Assembly: GCA_006538405.1 (NCBI GenBank)
Contig: BJKQ01000005.1
Location: forward strand, 2,976,001 to 3,040,000
Direction: 5' to 3'
Origin: Hansfordia pulvinata
Taxonomy: Eukaryota > Ascomycota > Sordariomycetes > Xylariales
Length of the DNA: 64,000 nt
Positions 1 through 11,776 of the stretch are shown piece after piece (the first letter of the stretch is position 1; each line of letters begins with the position of its first letter). The position numbers and the translations under genes were made by a program. The notes below the pieces were generated by a model that had not been told where the DNA came from, did not search any database, and worked only from the letters and a program-made list of their open reading frames with translations.

Positions 1-2461
1 CTTTTCTTTGGCCTGTTGCTTCAGGTCTTGTTCTTTCTCCTTGAGTTCAGTCACGTCTGTGATGATGCCGATCACCCCCTTATTAATCGATTCGCTTGAG
101 GGGTCGTTCGGAGACCTCTTGCCGGGGATCGGCAGGAACCTCGTGCGGAAGAAATGATCCACTGCGTTTGGTCAGCTTTCAGCTTTCTGTTTCTTGACAG
201 TCCTCCCTGCCTTCAAGTACTGAAGCTGACTCACCAATTTGGTGTTCGTGGACCGTATCTTGGACCTTGTTTCCATTGAGAATATCCTTGACGGGCCTCA
301 AAAACGCTGGAATCTCGCCGGGCCGCAGTCTCGGGTTGAGGTCGTTGAATACCTCGTCTACGTTCTTGTCCAGGAAACGTCGCGAGTCGGATGCCGAGAA
401 CCCATCACCGGCACCATCGGCTTCATTGTCCGTAATCAGGTCGCCTTCGAGCATGGTGACTTTTCGTTCGCGGTTCACGGAGAATATCGTGGTCTGGGCA
501 TGTCGCAGAACTTGCTGAAGCTGGTCCCTAGCTTGCTTTGCACTCCGCTGCGCCTCCATCGTCTCGTGAATGTCGGTGCACGTGCCGAACCACTTTTCAA
601 TCTCGCCATTCTGCTTGTTCTTCAGTGGTAGCGCTCGCCCCAGCATCCATCTCCATTCGCCGGATTTGCTGAGACACCGGTACTCTGTTCGATAGGGGTC
701 GCCGGTCCTCATACTGTGACTCCACCTGCGGAGTGTGGCGGGCATGTCGTCCGGGTGGAATGGGGTCTGCCATCCCAGGCCAAGAGATTGCTCGGGAGTC
801 AAGCCGGTGTAGTCGTACCAGCGCGTGTTGAAGAAGTCAAAAAGGCCGTCAGGGGAAGCCGTCCAGACCATCTGGGGCATGGTGTCGCAGATCAGCCGGA
901 ACCGTTCCTCGTCCTTCTCCTTGATCTGCTCGATCTCTTCAGCCATGTGGGTGACGTCGCGGCAGGTGATTACGCCGGCGACGAATTCCCCAGTCTGATC
1001 GTCGGTAATGACCTCACCTAGGACGTCGAAAACCGTCTTTGCGAGGGTGGCGCGATTGTACATGCCAAACCTCAGGGAGGAGAAGGGCTTTTGTTCCCTT
1101 AGCAGGACTGACATGGGGAACTCGCTCTCTTCCAGCTCTCTGGTAAAGTCGTCATTCCACAGGTCCACTTCGAAGGCGTCAAGGTTGCCGTCGGCTCCAA
1201 TCCCCTCGCCGAACGCGTTCCGGGCTGCTCTATTCATCACCGGGGCACTTCTATCCTTCCACATGGCTATGATCGGCATGTCGGTGTTGTCCAGGAGCGC
1301 ATCTTTGATTACGGTCATCTTCTGCAGCTGCGAGGGGGTGCTGGATTGGGGCAGGCGAGAGGGCGGGCCCATCGGAGGGAAAGGCGTTGAGGACACGGAT
1401 ACTGTGCCGGGGGTGAGGAGGATCGACGGCGAGCTGGAGTCATGACTGGAGCCTACAGACGGGGGGTTGGAACGTATGGTGCGCCGCTCAGCGGCATCGA
1501 GCGTCGAAGGGCGGGCCAAAGCTATCTTGGGGCCGGGCACAGAAGAAGGAGACGTTTCGGTGTTTGTGAATGTCAGCGTGAAGTAAGGCTGCCGGTCGTC
1601 GACTACCCAGATGGATATGATCATCTTCGCATACGTCGGTTGGTCGGTCTTCTTTCCCTGCGGCCCGTCATTGCTTTTTGACATCACTACGACATCCACA
1701 GCCGAGTCGGGTCTGGGGGCGTTCACAGGGGGTTCTTTGGTCGCGCTTCTGGGGGGGTCTTCGGTGGTTGGGGTCGCATCACCAGCAGTCGTGTCATTAA
1801 TTGAGTCGGCGGTACCTCTGAGCTCTTTCGTCCCCATTTCCAAGACCAGCTCGTCGAGAAAGCTCTCCCAGGAAATCCATACTGGCCTGCCGTCCTGGAG
1901 CATGTCGATTCCGATTTGCGAGAGTGTCTGCCCGCGCAGCTTGTCCGAGATGGTCGGCGTCTCCTCCTGGCCTGCTAGCGCGCCAGTCGATGTGCCTAGC
2001 AGGGCGCCCATCGCGTCGTTGGCCAGGACGACTGTCTTCAAGTCGTTCAAGACGAGCACCGGAACGGGCAAGAATTGCATGGCCGAGAACGCAAGCTGAC
2101 CAGGAGAGATCATGGGCATCTGCAGTCGGAACGGGCTCGCCGAAGCGGACCTCTTCCCTCCAGCTCGCATAATGGGCGCCTCCTGTAGCACGCGGCTGCT
2201 GGAGGCAGACGGCAGGGCCGATCCATCCTCGCCAGAGGCGGCTTTCTTGTCGTCTTTAACGGGGACGGACTCTTCCGCCGCGACTTGTGTTGTGGGCGTA
2301 TGTTGGCGGATCGGCAACGGTCGGGTGAGGGGCTGAGGGGGCGGAGAGGATCGTTGAGGTCCAGCGGAGGCGATGGAGAACATTGAAATTGCCCCCGAGT
2401 TGACGAGCATGGCGTTTGAGGGACGACCCGGGCCGGGGCTGGGGTCATTGGAGAGCGTCAT
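1..2461 (-). CDS. PAS-domain (hybrid) histidine kinase, N-terminal part, truncated by window edge
   Basis: Sensor part of a fungal two-component kinase that would autophosphorylate on His and feed a phosphorelay. Exon 1 is 235-2461; a 73-nt intron (162-234, donor GTGAGT, acceptor CAG) joins it in phase to an exon running off the left edge. The first ~115 residues are Ser/Pro-rich and disordered. A PAS-like segment follows at ~120-200 (LPVPVLVLND), then a second around 390-510 ending in a PAC-like stretch (ITCRDVTHMAEE), a clear PAS_3 fold at ~520-650 (MPQMVWTASPDG ... WFGTCTDIHE), and the start of a further PAS. The next exon supplies its PAC end (FRTRFLPIPG ... IGIITDVTELKEKEQ). The His-kinase core and any receiver domain lie outside the window, so 'hybrid' and the HHK group are inferred or unassigned. 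The start is the only in-frame ATG before the conserved GAISMFSIASAGP stretch. Confidence 0.85.
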
Positions 2462-5289
2462 GTCGCTGGCCCTAAGGCGCAGACCGTAGAGGGGCCAGAG
2501 GCCGTGCGGCAGTCATGCGCGAGACGGAGTATGGGGAGAAGGGTGCTCGGGCGGTTGGAGGAGAGCGTGCGAAGGGGCAGAAGGAGGGGTGTCAGACGGC
2601 CAGGCACGGAATCGGGAAATTCGAAGGCGGCGGGGACAGTGGTGTAAACAGTGGTGAAGACAGTGGTGAAGACGACGATGGCGGCGGCTAGGGGTGGTTT
2701 GGCAAAAGGTGGGAGGTTCAAGTCGGCGCAGCGACACCACCAAGGTTGGCAACGCCGGCTGGCAGTCTCGAACGTTTCGGCCCACGCTAAATCACCGTAT
2801 GCAAACAGTGAACCGGGGGCTTCGCGAGGCTAAGCCCGGGCGAGATCGTGGCCGGGCGTGCGGGCGTCCAGCGCGACCTATCCGCCGAAAAAGATTGGGT
2901 TTAGTTTCGTAGAGGATCGGCAGAGCGCGTTGGCTAGACTCTGCCGCCTGCGTGGCTCGAGGTCTGTGTGGACCACCACACGGCGACTGTCGCCTCGGTC
3001 GGGCAGGTCTGAACGAGCGAAAATAGGGCACGCGGCCAGGGTCCACGGGAGAGGCAGGGAGCAAGGCGTCGAGGCTGGGAAACGGCCGTGGGGTTGGTTG
3101 GACTGACTGGTGGACGGTTGGCGGGTTGACTACCTCGTGCCTGTCCGTCAGTCGGTCGACTGCCAACGTCAAGTCCCAAACTCGTACTCCAAGATACGGA
3201 GGACGATTGCAAGACCTCGGTATAAGTGGGTGCGTGTTGCAAGACGTCGAGTGCGGACGGCCGGTCGAGGGGTCGAGGAGAGGCAGAGGCGAGACAAGCA
3301 ACAACTGGGGAGCCCACAAAAAAGCAGCCCGCTCTGGCATCTATCATGGATGCTTCTCACCAGACTTGTTGTGCCAGTGCCAGTCACAAGGGAGAGAGAA
3401 CCTGGCACGCCTGGGCTCCGGCAGACTCCAGAGCCGGGCAAGGGCCCCCCCTCACCAGCGTCTCCGCCTCTCCGTTTCTCGGGCACCAACAAGAAGCGCA
3501 CGAGCTGCCACCTGCTGTTGCGTTGCTCTGGCACTCTGGCTGAAGAACAAGAATGGCGCTACATTGCTAGGCTCGGGCTAAGCAAGTTTGCCATGATCCC
3601 GAATGCAGAAATTAGCGGGGCAGCTTCGAGAGGTGGGAGGCACAAGAGGGTGCTATGTGCTATGCTGTGCTGTGCCAGTGCCTTGGGCGACTTCTGATGT
3701 GGTGCGCTGTGGAAGAAGAGGGGGGGGATCCTCGCTGGCCATATCCCCACAGCCGTTTGTCTCTGTCCTCACTCGCTCGGGCGCCGAGCCGTCACGACCA
3801 CCCGGGGGCTGGCCACTCAAGACGAGCAATTCGCAAAGCCCATGTCGAGAATGCCATGCTGGAAAGGCGGTCACGCTAGATTAGGCCGTGAGCGGGTGAG
3901 CGGGTGTGCCTGAGCAGCAAGGGTTGTGCTGTGGCTTCCTATCCGCCGACACGGGTATGGATGGATCGTGGATCAGCAAATGCCGGACAGTCGGGTCCAT
4001 GGCGAATCAGAGCATGGCCCATCGAGATGTCTAACTGTGCCGTGACCACCTCGCGAGCGGTACGAGGGCCCGTTGTGCATGGCATGGGCCTGGAGACGTG
4101 CCCAACCCGGCATTGCTCTGCAGGGGGTTGCAAAGCAGGAACATGATCCCCCTCAGTTTGGACCCGGAGTGAGGCATGTCGTGTATGGGTAGCCTTGTAT
4201 ACCCCAGGTCCAACCCTGAGAACGAGGGTATCAGGTCGAGTCTAGACGCAGGGCGTCCGCCTTGCGTGAGAACACAAGGTCTCGACCCGGGATGCTGTCT
4301 GTCCGAGCGAGAGCATCGTCTTCGCCTGGCTCCCTCCCCCACTGCTTCCGTGTCTCGCTCCGAACTCAGCTTACTTTGGACCACTGTCTGAGCCGCTGGC
4401 CAGTGGGCAGCGTGAAAGAATTGCTCAACCGGGGATTCGGACTTGTGCTCGTACGGCGTCTCCATGGCGGGCTGCCTCAACGGCCGGCTCCACCTTTGCA
4501 CGAATCAGCAGCACGGGGAAGGCTGGTGACAAAGCCTTGGATCTGCCCGACCCCCACCTGGGCCCGGCCTGCGTTTGCACTCGTACGTACAGCCCCAGTC
4601 CCTTTCCCACCTACTTGTTAGCTAGGCTAGCCGTGCCCTTCACAGCCGCCGACACCGCCGAATTTTGAGGGAGGGGCCGCTGAACTGACAGTTGGCAATT
4701 TGGACGATGAGTCTGTTGCGTGTCCATTCGGTATCGTATCCGAAGGTCAAAAGTGATGCGCAAGTAGAATACGACGAGGCAACTCTGTAATGTCTGCATT
4801 CGTGCACGGCCGATGATACCTTTGCTCCAACACCACACCCAATGCTGCCCCGCTCTGCTGTTTGAACATCAGCATGCTGTTCTATTTTGGCTGCCAGCCA
4901 TGCCCATAAGCGCTCGCTGCGTCGACCTGCGCTGGTCTTCGTGATCTGGTCGAGAAACATGCCTTCGCTATGAAGACTCCCAATCATCATTCAGAATGTC
5001 GTGATTCGAGACATGTCCATCTTCGCCAGTGGGATTTGGGTGCTAGTTGACATTCCCGTTTGCCGCCAAGTGGAGTCGCGTGAAGTCATCCCGACAGGAA
5101 ATCGAGATCGGAAGCCAAGGCGACTCGTGAGCCGTCGCCGTCGAAGTTAGGAGTGCCCTTCCCTCGATTCGACATCACCGCAAAAACGTTCCGTCATCGA
5201 CGTGGCGCGCTAGGACGCGCCCATGGTCGCGAATTGAGGCATAAAATGCGTAGAGATGTTGCCCGTTGTCTATCGTCATCACCAGGCCA
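2462..5289. other. Intergenic, 2.8 kb, no recognisable gene
   Basis: This separates the histidine kinase start from the 3' end of the Wss1 gene. The ORFs here are short, overlap on both strands and look like no family. A small imperfect repeat of gtgaagacagtg occurs near 2645-2680. It presumably holds the kinase promoter and long 5' leader, which is inference; sensor-kinase genes in moulds often have long upstream regions. Confidence 0.5.
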
Positions 5290-6653
5290 TCATTTAGAGG
5301 AATCCTTGATGGTCCCGCAGAGATCGCATGACCACCACTGCCGTTCTCTTATTCGCCCACAGGTCTTGCACTTCCACGTCTGTTTTTCGAGCGAGTTGGT
5401 TCGGAGAGACTGTGACTTTGCCGCTTTGCTTGGCTGCGCAGCCTGCCCCTTGGGCCTGGGCAATGACTCACCTGGGAGCTCGTCCTCTTCCATGGTAAGG
5501 TCAATAATGGTTCTTTGCCGCTTTGGGGCCCTTGGAGCTTGCTCCAGGGGTGCCGACTTGGGTCTCTCAGCTCCACACGCATCGCAGCACGGGAAGCTGT
5601 GCGGGTTCAGTAGAGTGCACGTATTGCAGGCCCATGTTGCGTTACTCGATGGTCCTGCTGGCGCCGGCCCTTTAGCTACACCACGCGGGCTCTTAGTACG
5701 CGGCGGCGGGGGCGGCGTGGAAGGTCTCTGCTGGGGCTTTGCTTCCGAGTTGTCTGTCCAGCCGGCCCTTATTTCCCTTCCAAGCTCCCCTTGCAGATTC
5801 AGGGTTTCTGGCGGGACATATGCAGAGCCGAGTCTTGCCTGTTCCTCTTCTTGCACCATCTCCCACAAGGCCTGGGAGATGGCCGTCTCGTTTGCTGCGT
5901 CCTCTTCTGCCTGTGTCCGGAAGCCGTTCCTTGTCGCGGTGTCGGCAATCTCGATTATCTCTGCTTGGCTCTGCTTGTCGTTTGCGCAGCCCTGCAGGGT
6001 GGTATTGCGACGCTGAACAGCACTGGCGATGACGTTCCGCATATCCTGTCCAGGACGAGGTGCATTGCCGCCCAAACGCTGACCCGAGCCTTGTGACTGG
6101 CCTTGGCGTCCTTCAGCAGCCGCGCGAGCCATTCGCCGAGCTTCATCTCTGGGCACGCCCCTCCCACCCAAACGGCGCCCTTCGGAGAGGAAGCCTTCTC
6201 CTGTGTAGCCTTTCATGACTAGGGACTCGTGCTCGTCCCGCAGCTGATCCCACAGAGCATGGAACTTACCATCGTGGGGTCCGTGGACTATGTGGGCGAG
6301 TTCGTGCAACATGGTGTCGACAACCTCTTCCAAAGAGAGGAAGAGGGTTTGGTCGCGCGGATAGCGCAGACGGAGGCAAATCTTGCTACCTCTGTTGACG
6401 TTGAGGCCTGGATGCTGATCAGCAGGAATACGGCATGAGGTCCGGGGTTCCCAGTTGAGCAGTCGTGAAACCTACCCAGAAGGTTTTGTTGAGAAGGATA
6501 GAACTCGGTCAACTGCTTGACCTTCCATCCTCTTCCTCTCATGATGGGCTTGACCAGCGATGCGACCTGCTTCAACGTGCGCAGCGCATCTTGGGACCTG
6601 GGTAGCTTGGCCAGGTGCGAGTATGAATGGACAAGAGGGTCAACTTCGGACAT
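5290..6653 (-). CDS. wss1: Wss1-type DNA-protein crosslink protease (WLM domain)
   Basis: Metalloprotease that degrades proteins covalently trapped on DNA, acting in the nucleus with the SUMO/Cdc48 system (family knowledge). Exon 1 is 6476-6653 and exon 2 is 5290-6407. The 68-nt intron (donor GTAGGT, acceptor CCAG) restores the family sequence QNLLGLNVNRGSKICLRLR. The product is 431 aa. The WLM domain spans ~1-200 with the zinc-protease motif HELAHIVHGPHDGKFH starting at residue 94. Downstream are a RanBP2-type zinc finger (WACNTCTLLNPHSFPCCDACG), a SUMO-interacting motif (TIIDLT followed by acidic residues) and a second C-terminal finger (WKCKTCGRIRERQWWSCDLCG). This order matches fungal Wss1. 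The next gene upstream on the same strand is a LigD-type phosphoesterase, another DNA-end repair function. Confidence 0.95.
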
Positions 6654-7389
6654 CTCGCGGATACGTGTTCGCGCGTGTCGCGCCGGTCGTTCCGAGCAAA
6701 CAGTGGTGTTGAGGATTTAGCTTTGCGTTTGTTGAGAGTGGACAGCCGCGGGGGGTGATCCGATGCTGCCTGCAGCAGCGAGTGCGGCGATTTGCGGTAG
6801 CGTAGAGATGAAGCGCCGAAGAGGATGACTTTTTAGGTAAGTTGTTGAGTAGGCAATAATGACACAGGTGGTGTCGGCGGTGGTGGCTGTTGTGGTTGGT
6901 CATGGTGAAAGTGGCTGTCGACGGTCGCGGAGCGATTGATGCCCAGTCCTTCTACGATGCAGCCAGCTGACGAATGCCCGGTGCCTTTCTGGCGCCTTCC
7001 AATTTGCACCTTACAAGGTACCTTCCATTAGGATGTCGGCGCGCCTATTGCTGCGTTTTAGATGATAGCACAGACAATGAGGAATATGGAAAGTGCCATG
7101 GGACCTAAGTACGGTCGGTACGCCGTGCGGTCCTACAAGGCTCTGAATGGATCAAAGAAGTAAGGTAGGTACCACCTAGGTGGGCAGATGTTGGAAGGCA
7201 CGGGCAATTGCCTCGCTCTGTCCGCGTGTGTCTGGCTTGACGCACTGCGAATGAAAGCACTGTATGTTTAAAACACACCCTATCTGAGACGAACAACTGA
7301 CTGGTATGAGCTTCGACTTTTCTCACGACGCCTTGGTCGGCGCAAGGCTTCCAAGTGACAAGAATCCATAAACCCCTTTTCGCAGACCA
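6654..7389. other. Intergenic 0.7 kb, promoter side of wss1
   Basis: No coding sequence is recognised. It contains one of the GGTACC/CCTAGG-type palindromic patches (around 7160-7185) that recur across the window. Confidence 0.5.
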
Positions 7390-8850
7390 TCAATTCAGGA
7401 TCGGCCGCCACCCTTTCCGCCCAGCATAACCGTCCACACCTTCGTCCCTCAGCACGTCGGCTCCGAGCCGCCCCGTGATGACGCTTCGCTCGCCTGCCAC
7501 TCCCCTCACATAGAAAGGATAGTCGTACTCGCCGGGGCGCGCAAACGCCCCTCGCCCTCGCCACTCGCTTCTGCCGCTCTGTCGGACCTCGAGCCCAAAA
7601 TGCCTTCCCCTCTTTACGGCCCCGGGAGAACCCGCATGCCTCGCGGTCGAGCGACAGATACCACCGCCGCTGGTGCACGCTGCCTATGGTGTTGCTCGCC
7701 CCCGGATATGCATTCGTTCGTCGGACCTCCTCGTCCTCAACCTCACGGATCTCCTTCTCCATGGCTGAGAGGTTTCCCGGGTCTTTCTCGGCTGGGGCGT
7801 CGAGGCCTTCTCCTGCCCCTGTGTCTGCCGCAGCTTCCGAGGTCTGGGGCCCGGTCTCTGCCGCGTCGTCTTCTGAGTCTGAGCTGGTAAGCCTCGTTCT
7901 TTGCTTTGATGACTGAGGACCGTCGCGGTTGCCGCCACGCCTTTGCCTCCTTTTGGTCGCCCGCGTGCTCCTGTTGCGCCCGGCTGCGTCCTCGTCCTTG
8001 GTGAGGCGCAAGTTGAGGACGTAAGGGCTCGGCAAACGACTGCCATGTAGTTCAATTCTGATCTTGCGGGTCTGAAAAGCCGCGTGCAGCTTCTCTTGCT
8101 CTGATGGTTGGGGAGTTAGCCCGTTATCCGGTTCGGATGATGATTGGGAGTCTGGGTCCACGGTCGGCTCGTGTTTGCTACGACGCGCAAGCACTGAATA
8201 TGTCCCCGTGTCCCATATGAGCAGCGAGCCTGTGGCAGCAGACGCTGTCTCGATGAGATGATTCTGCCAATCTTGTCAGCCCTTTGGATATTCTCAACAA
8301 AACGGCCTTTGAGGGATAGGACCTACCCAGAGGCAGTGTACCCGCGTCTCAGTGGCGTTTCTATTCAGTCGTTGGCTGTTGGGGTCTCCAGGGAGCCCGT
8401 ACATAATGGCCCACGAAGCACTGCTGGTCTCGTTGATTTGCAGGCGCAAGTCGTAGTGGGTGCCGGCAACAGGGTGATCATGCTGATGAATGACAAAGTG
8501 CGCGCCGCTTCGCTGGCCGAATTGCGACCTGTAGAGGTCTCGATAGTCCTCCACAGTCAAACATGGCGATGCTGATGTATGTGGACCCTTGGGTATCGCC
8601 TTCGTCAGGAGTTGACTGAAGTATGCCAGGTGGTCCTTGACCTGTGTCTCCCCAGCTTCAACAGCAGCGGCCACGGACTTGCCAGCGGCAACCTCAGCAG
8701 GCTCCTGTGGCTCATCGTGGCCGGAGTTGGCGCGGGGAAGTGTGGTGGGCTGGAAGCTCCAATCGCCCACTTTAGGTTCCGTTTCTTGATGAATGGGTTG
8801 GGGACCAACGGGGCCGGAGACAGGGGGTCGCGATCTCTCTTGAGCGACAT
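7390..8850 (-). CDS. LigD-type DNA 3'-phosphoesterase, reading frame broken at two places
   Basis: Stand-alone homolog of the LigD N-terminal phosphoesterase domain, which trims 3'-phosphate or 3'-ribonucleotide ends before ligation (family knowledge). Evidence is the core FVIHQHDHPVAGTHYDLRLQ and SWAIMYGLPGDP, then a C-terminal part with YPGASNTIGSVHQRRWYLSLDR. Exon 1 is 8327-8850 and exon 2 is 7390-8263; the 63-nt intron has GTAGGT, branch GCTGAC and acceptor GGCAG. Two frame breaks are visible. Near 8760-8790, the typical start (MSLKRDRDP ... NPFIKKRNLKW) is one base out of frame with the domain. Near 7588-7600 (TTTTGGG), the expected end (FYVRGVAGERSVITGRLGAD ... GRKGWRPILN) continues in another frame. 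With both compensated the length is about 465 aa. I read the breaks as probable sequence errors; a real pseudogene is the alternative. A longer in-frame start at 9196 overlaps the tRNA and is unlikely. Confidence 0.82.
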
Positions 8851-9157
8851 GGATCGCAAGGTAGATGCAGTCGGCGTGCTGGCAATAATCACTGAAGCAG
8901 GTGTGCAATGTTATTCGAGTGTGTAAGGATGAGATGTAAATACGCCCCATCGGCCAAGACGGAGGGAAGCACGGGTTATCAGCCGCCGCAGGAGATGGAA
9001 AAATCCCGTACGGATGCTCACGCCACAACGCACCCACCTCAGACATTGAGGCTCTTACCAGTACATCTACAGGTACGAGCAAAACATTAAATCGACAGCC
9101 CGGAACTGGCAGCAGGAGTGAGTGATCTCTTGTTAGGACGATGCAAAAGAATAAATC

Positions 9158-9253
9158 TGATGAGAGTGGGACTCGAACCCACGCGGATTGCTCCACTGCG
9201 AAGTTAATTCAGGTGTCCTGAACGCAGCGCCATAACCACTCGGCCATCTCACC
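9158..9253 (-). tRNA. tRNA-Leu (anticodon CAG) with a 15-nt intron
   Basis: Read on the minus strand it begins GGTGAGATGGCCGAGTGG, with A box TGGCCGAGTGG, a long variable arm, B box GGTTCGAGTCC and acceptor strand TCTCATC with discriminator A. The anticodon stem is CTGCG/CGCAG with anticodon CAG. The loop is interrupted by a 15-nt intron just after position 37. Intron sequence CCTGAA pairs perfectly with TTCAGG of the anticodon loop, as expected for a pre-tRNA substrate of the tRNA splicing endonuclease. The variable arm and gene size (96 nt, mature about 81 nt) support Leu. T-rich sequence follows the 3' end as a Pol III stop. Confidence 0.93.
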
Positions 9254-10174
9254 ATTTGACGATTCAATCGAATCATCTCATGCTGTCGATGGAAAAGCAA
9301 CGGCGTATCCTGAAATCTGTTGACTTGCTCAGCAGGACTCGAGGCTAGTTCACCTTGCTTCAACGGCCCCGCGTTCACGCCCCGCGGAGACAAAAGTAGG
9401 ATGATCCGAGGTAGAAAATGGCTATGACGGTCGAAATTAAGTGGCATCGAAGGATACCAACAGGCTATGAAGGGTGTCTTGGCCATAATGCATAGGTCTA
9501 TTCGCCGAGCATTTCCCCAAGAGGCCTCCAAAACACCATCTCCCAGGGGTCATCCGTGACCGTCTGGGACCATATGTGGTACAGTCACGTCCATCGACGG
9601 GAAAGATGCTTTCGCGACACCAGATTGTAGTAGACAGAAACACGAAGAGTAGGGAATGCAGCATTGCTGTCCGGCATGTCTCGAGAGTATTGACGCAGCC
9701 AACATAGCCTGCTGGATTCACGGGCGGAAGTTGGGTAACAGCGCGAGCATGTGGCCCGACGGGCAGCCATTCTGGTGTCATTTAGGCGGCAGCTATACTG
9801 GTGACTTATTTGGCCTCTCGTGACAAACTGCCTTTTGATTGCAACTGCAACACAATGCTGAAGATGATCAGAGAACATCATTTGAGAACAAAGTAGAATT
9901 GGGAAGAAAGGGAAAGGGTATTCATCTCTGGCCGCAGTTGACCTATCGACATGTTGAATCGAAAGTACGAAAACAGAGAACGAGGAAGAATCTAATTCGA
10001 GATATGCAATGCAAAGAAAGGTTGTCGATGATATCTGTCCCAAACGCCGCCGTGGCTCACACCAACATTGCTCACGGCTCACCTCGCCTAAACACCCACG
10101 CTCTCCACACGTACACACTACGTCGCAAGACGATTTCGGACGCACATCAAGTGACCTCACCCAGGAGAGTGTGA
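9254..10174. other. Intergenic 0.9 kb
   Basis: This lies between the tRNA and the 3' end of the zinc-ribbon gene. ORFs on both strands are unrelated to known families. It probably includes the 3' UTR of the gene at 10175-10620. Confidence 0.5.
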
Positions 10175-10620
10175 TCACTTGTACGCCATGTTGGGTTGGT
10201 TTTGTGGCGGACCTCCCCAGCCTGAAGGCGGCCCTCCTGGCTGCTGTGGAGGTTGCTGGTTCTGCATCGGTATGGCCCCTTGACCGTCGCGCTTCATATT
10301 CTGGACGTCAGGGCGGCTCTCAATGGGTTGCGCAAAGTTGCAGATGTGGCAGAGGACGTCGTGGTGGCCCTTGATGGAGAGGGGCAGAACGGGCTGTGGG
10401 AGAAGGGATGGCGGTGGTCAGCATGAGTCTGGGACGCGCAAGGGGGAAAGAGGCGGCGGCGGCGGCGACAACGTACAATGAAGCAGAAGGTGAACCAGGG
10501 GTTGGACTTGATGACACGACCACTGTAGTTTCCGCAGTTGTGGCACTGGCAGGTGACGCCCTCGTAGCCTTCGAGCTCCTTGCGAAAGGTGTGCTCGCCA
10601 CAGGTGAAGACGATACACAT
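10175..10620 (-). CDS. Small zinc-ribbon protein, fungal conserved
   Basis: A 120-aa protein of a family conserved in ascomycetes with no firmly assigned function. Exon 1 is 10477-10620 (48 codons) and exon 2 is 10175-10393. The 83-nt intron has donor GTACGT, branch TGCTGACC and acceptor CACAG. The N-terminus MCIVFTCGEHTFRKEL plus CQCHNCG forms the first half of a zinc ribbon, and HDVLCHICNFAQP in exon 2 provides the second CxxC. A hydrophobic stretch (PWFTFCFI/PVLPLSI) sits between the two. The tail after ~85 is Gln/Pro/Gly-rich (NQQPPQQPGGPP) and ends NMAYK. The exon junction is in phase and gives the family-like PWFTFCFIPVLPLSIKGHHD. It is divergently placed to rpp1. Confidence 0.85.
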
Positions 10621-11776
10621 GTTGGGCGGAATTGGCGGTTGTCGCAGAAGTCGCGCAAAGAGTCGGTTTCTAGGTATGAATACGAAGCGTGGTGGGCGTC
10701 GCGACAGATGTGGTGGAAGGCGAGAACTAGGTCCGTGAGGATATCAGATATGTGGAAAGGATGAATGAATGATGACTGTCGGGTGGTGGCATGAGCGGCA
10801 GACAGACGCGCGTGCCAAGCGGGCGCAGCCACCCAATGCGATTGCCCGCTCGGGACCTGGAGGTACCGGGATACGAGTGCGCGCAGGTCGGGTCCAAACG
10901 CATCGGGCCAGACTGGAGAGCATTGTTGATTTTTGGTATCGGTACTTCTACGCCGGACACCCACGCACGCCACGTTATGGACGAGTATCTTCACCGGGCC
11001 TGCTACGAGTACTCGTAAGTTTGCAGCCAGCCAGTATCGGGATTGGTGGCTTGAGCAAGACGTAGCATCGCAAAGCGGTGAGCTCACCTTATATAATGGG
11101 GTGTATTCCAATGAGCTAGTTTATGAAAAGAACTCACGATCGCTCTTGATAGCTACAACTGGTTCGACCAGGACAGGATTGATGAATCTCTGCAACAGCG
11201 CGGCGGGATGAAGATTGCCTTCCCCACGGGGAACCGCGTGCTTACCTGCCCGTATGTCGAGGGGGGCGGCGGTTACCTACACCCTCTGAGACCACATAGT
11301 GCATATGTATGTACCTATACCTGTAACTGCAGAACAAACTGCCAATTCTTTCCTGGCATTGGAACAACTCCAACGATCTCGAGTCACACGTGCCGACAAT
11401 CTGATCTGCATCCTCAACCCCAAACAGCACGAGGCTGCGCAACTACCTGTCCATAGAACGCCGGTGTGCCCAGTGAAGCTGGAGGGAGCAGTGCTGTGCA
11501 GACAGCCCCCCCCGCCTGGTGCAGGTGACGTCGCGCGCGGTCCAAGTGGAGGCCACTGAAGCGACCGGCTCCGGCCGGCTCCGACGCGCTAACAGGTACC
11601 TCTAGGTGCCCATAGTGGTTTGAGCTGGCCGAGAAGAGAAGAAAAAAAGTCCCTGGGGTGCAGTCCCCGCGACAGCCCGGGAATCTGCAGGTTCCAACAA
11701 ATGCAAACCCTCCAATCGTCACCTTCATCTGCCCCTCTGCACGCCGACATGCCCGTATGAGCTTACGAACGACACT
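10621..11776. other. Divergent intergenic region with a 14-nt palindrome
   Basis: Shared upstream region of the zinc-ribbon gene (-) and rpp1 (+). A perfect palindrome TACGAGTACTCGTA lies at 11004-11017. No coding sequence is supported. Confidence 0.6.

Noticed and set aside
8851..9196. Longer start for the LigD-type phosphoesterase at 9196
   Set aside because: It would overlap the tRNA gene and its added residues look non-coding; the start at 8850 gives the family N-terminus once one base is restored.
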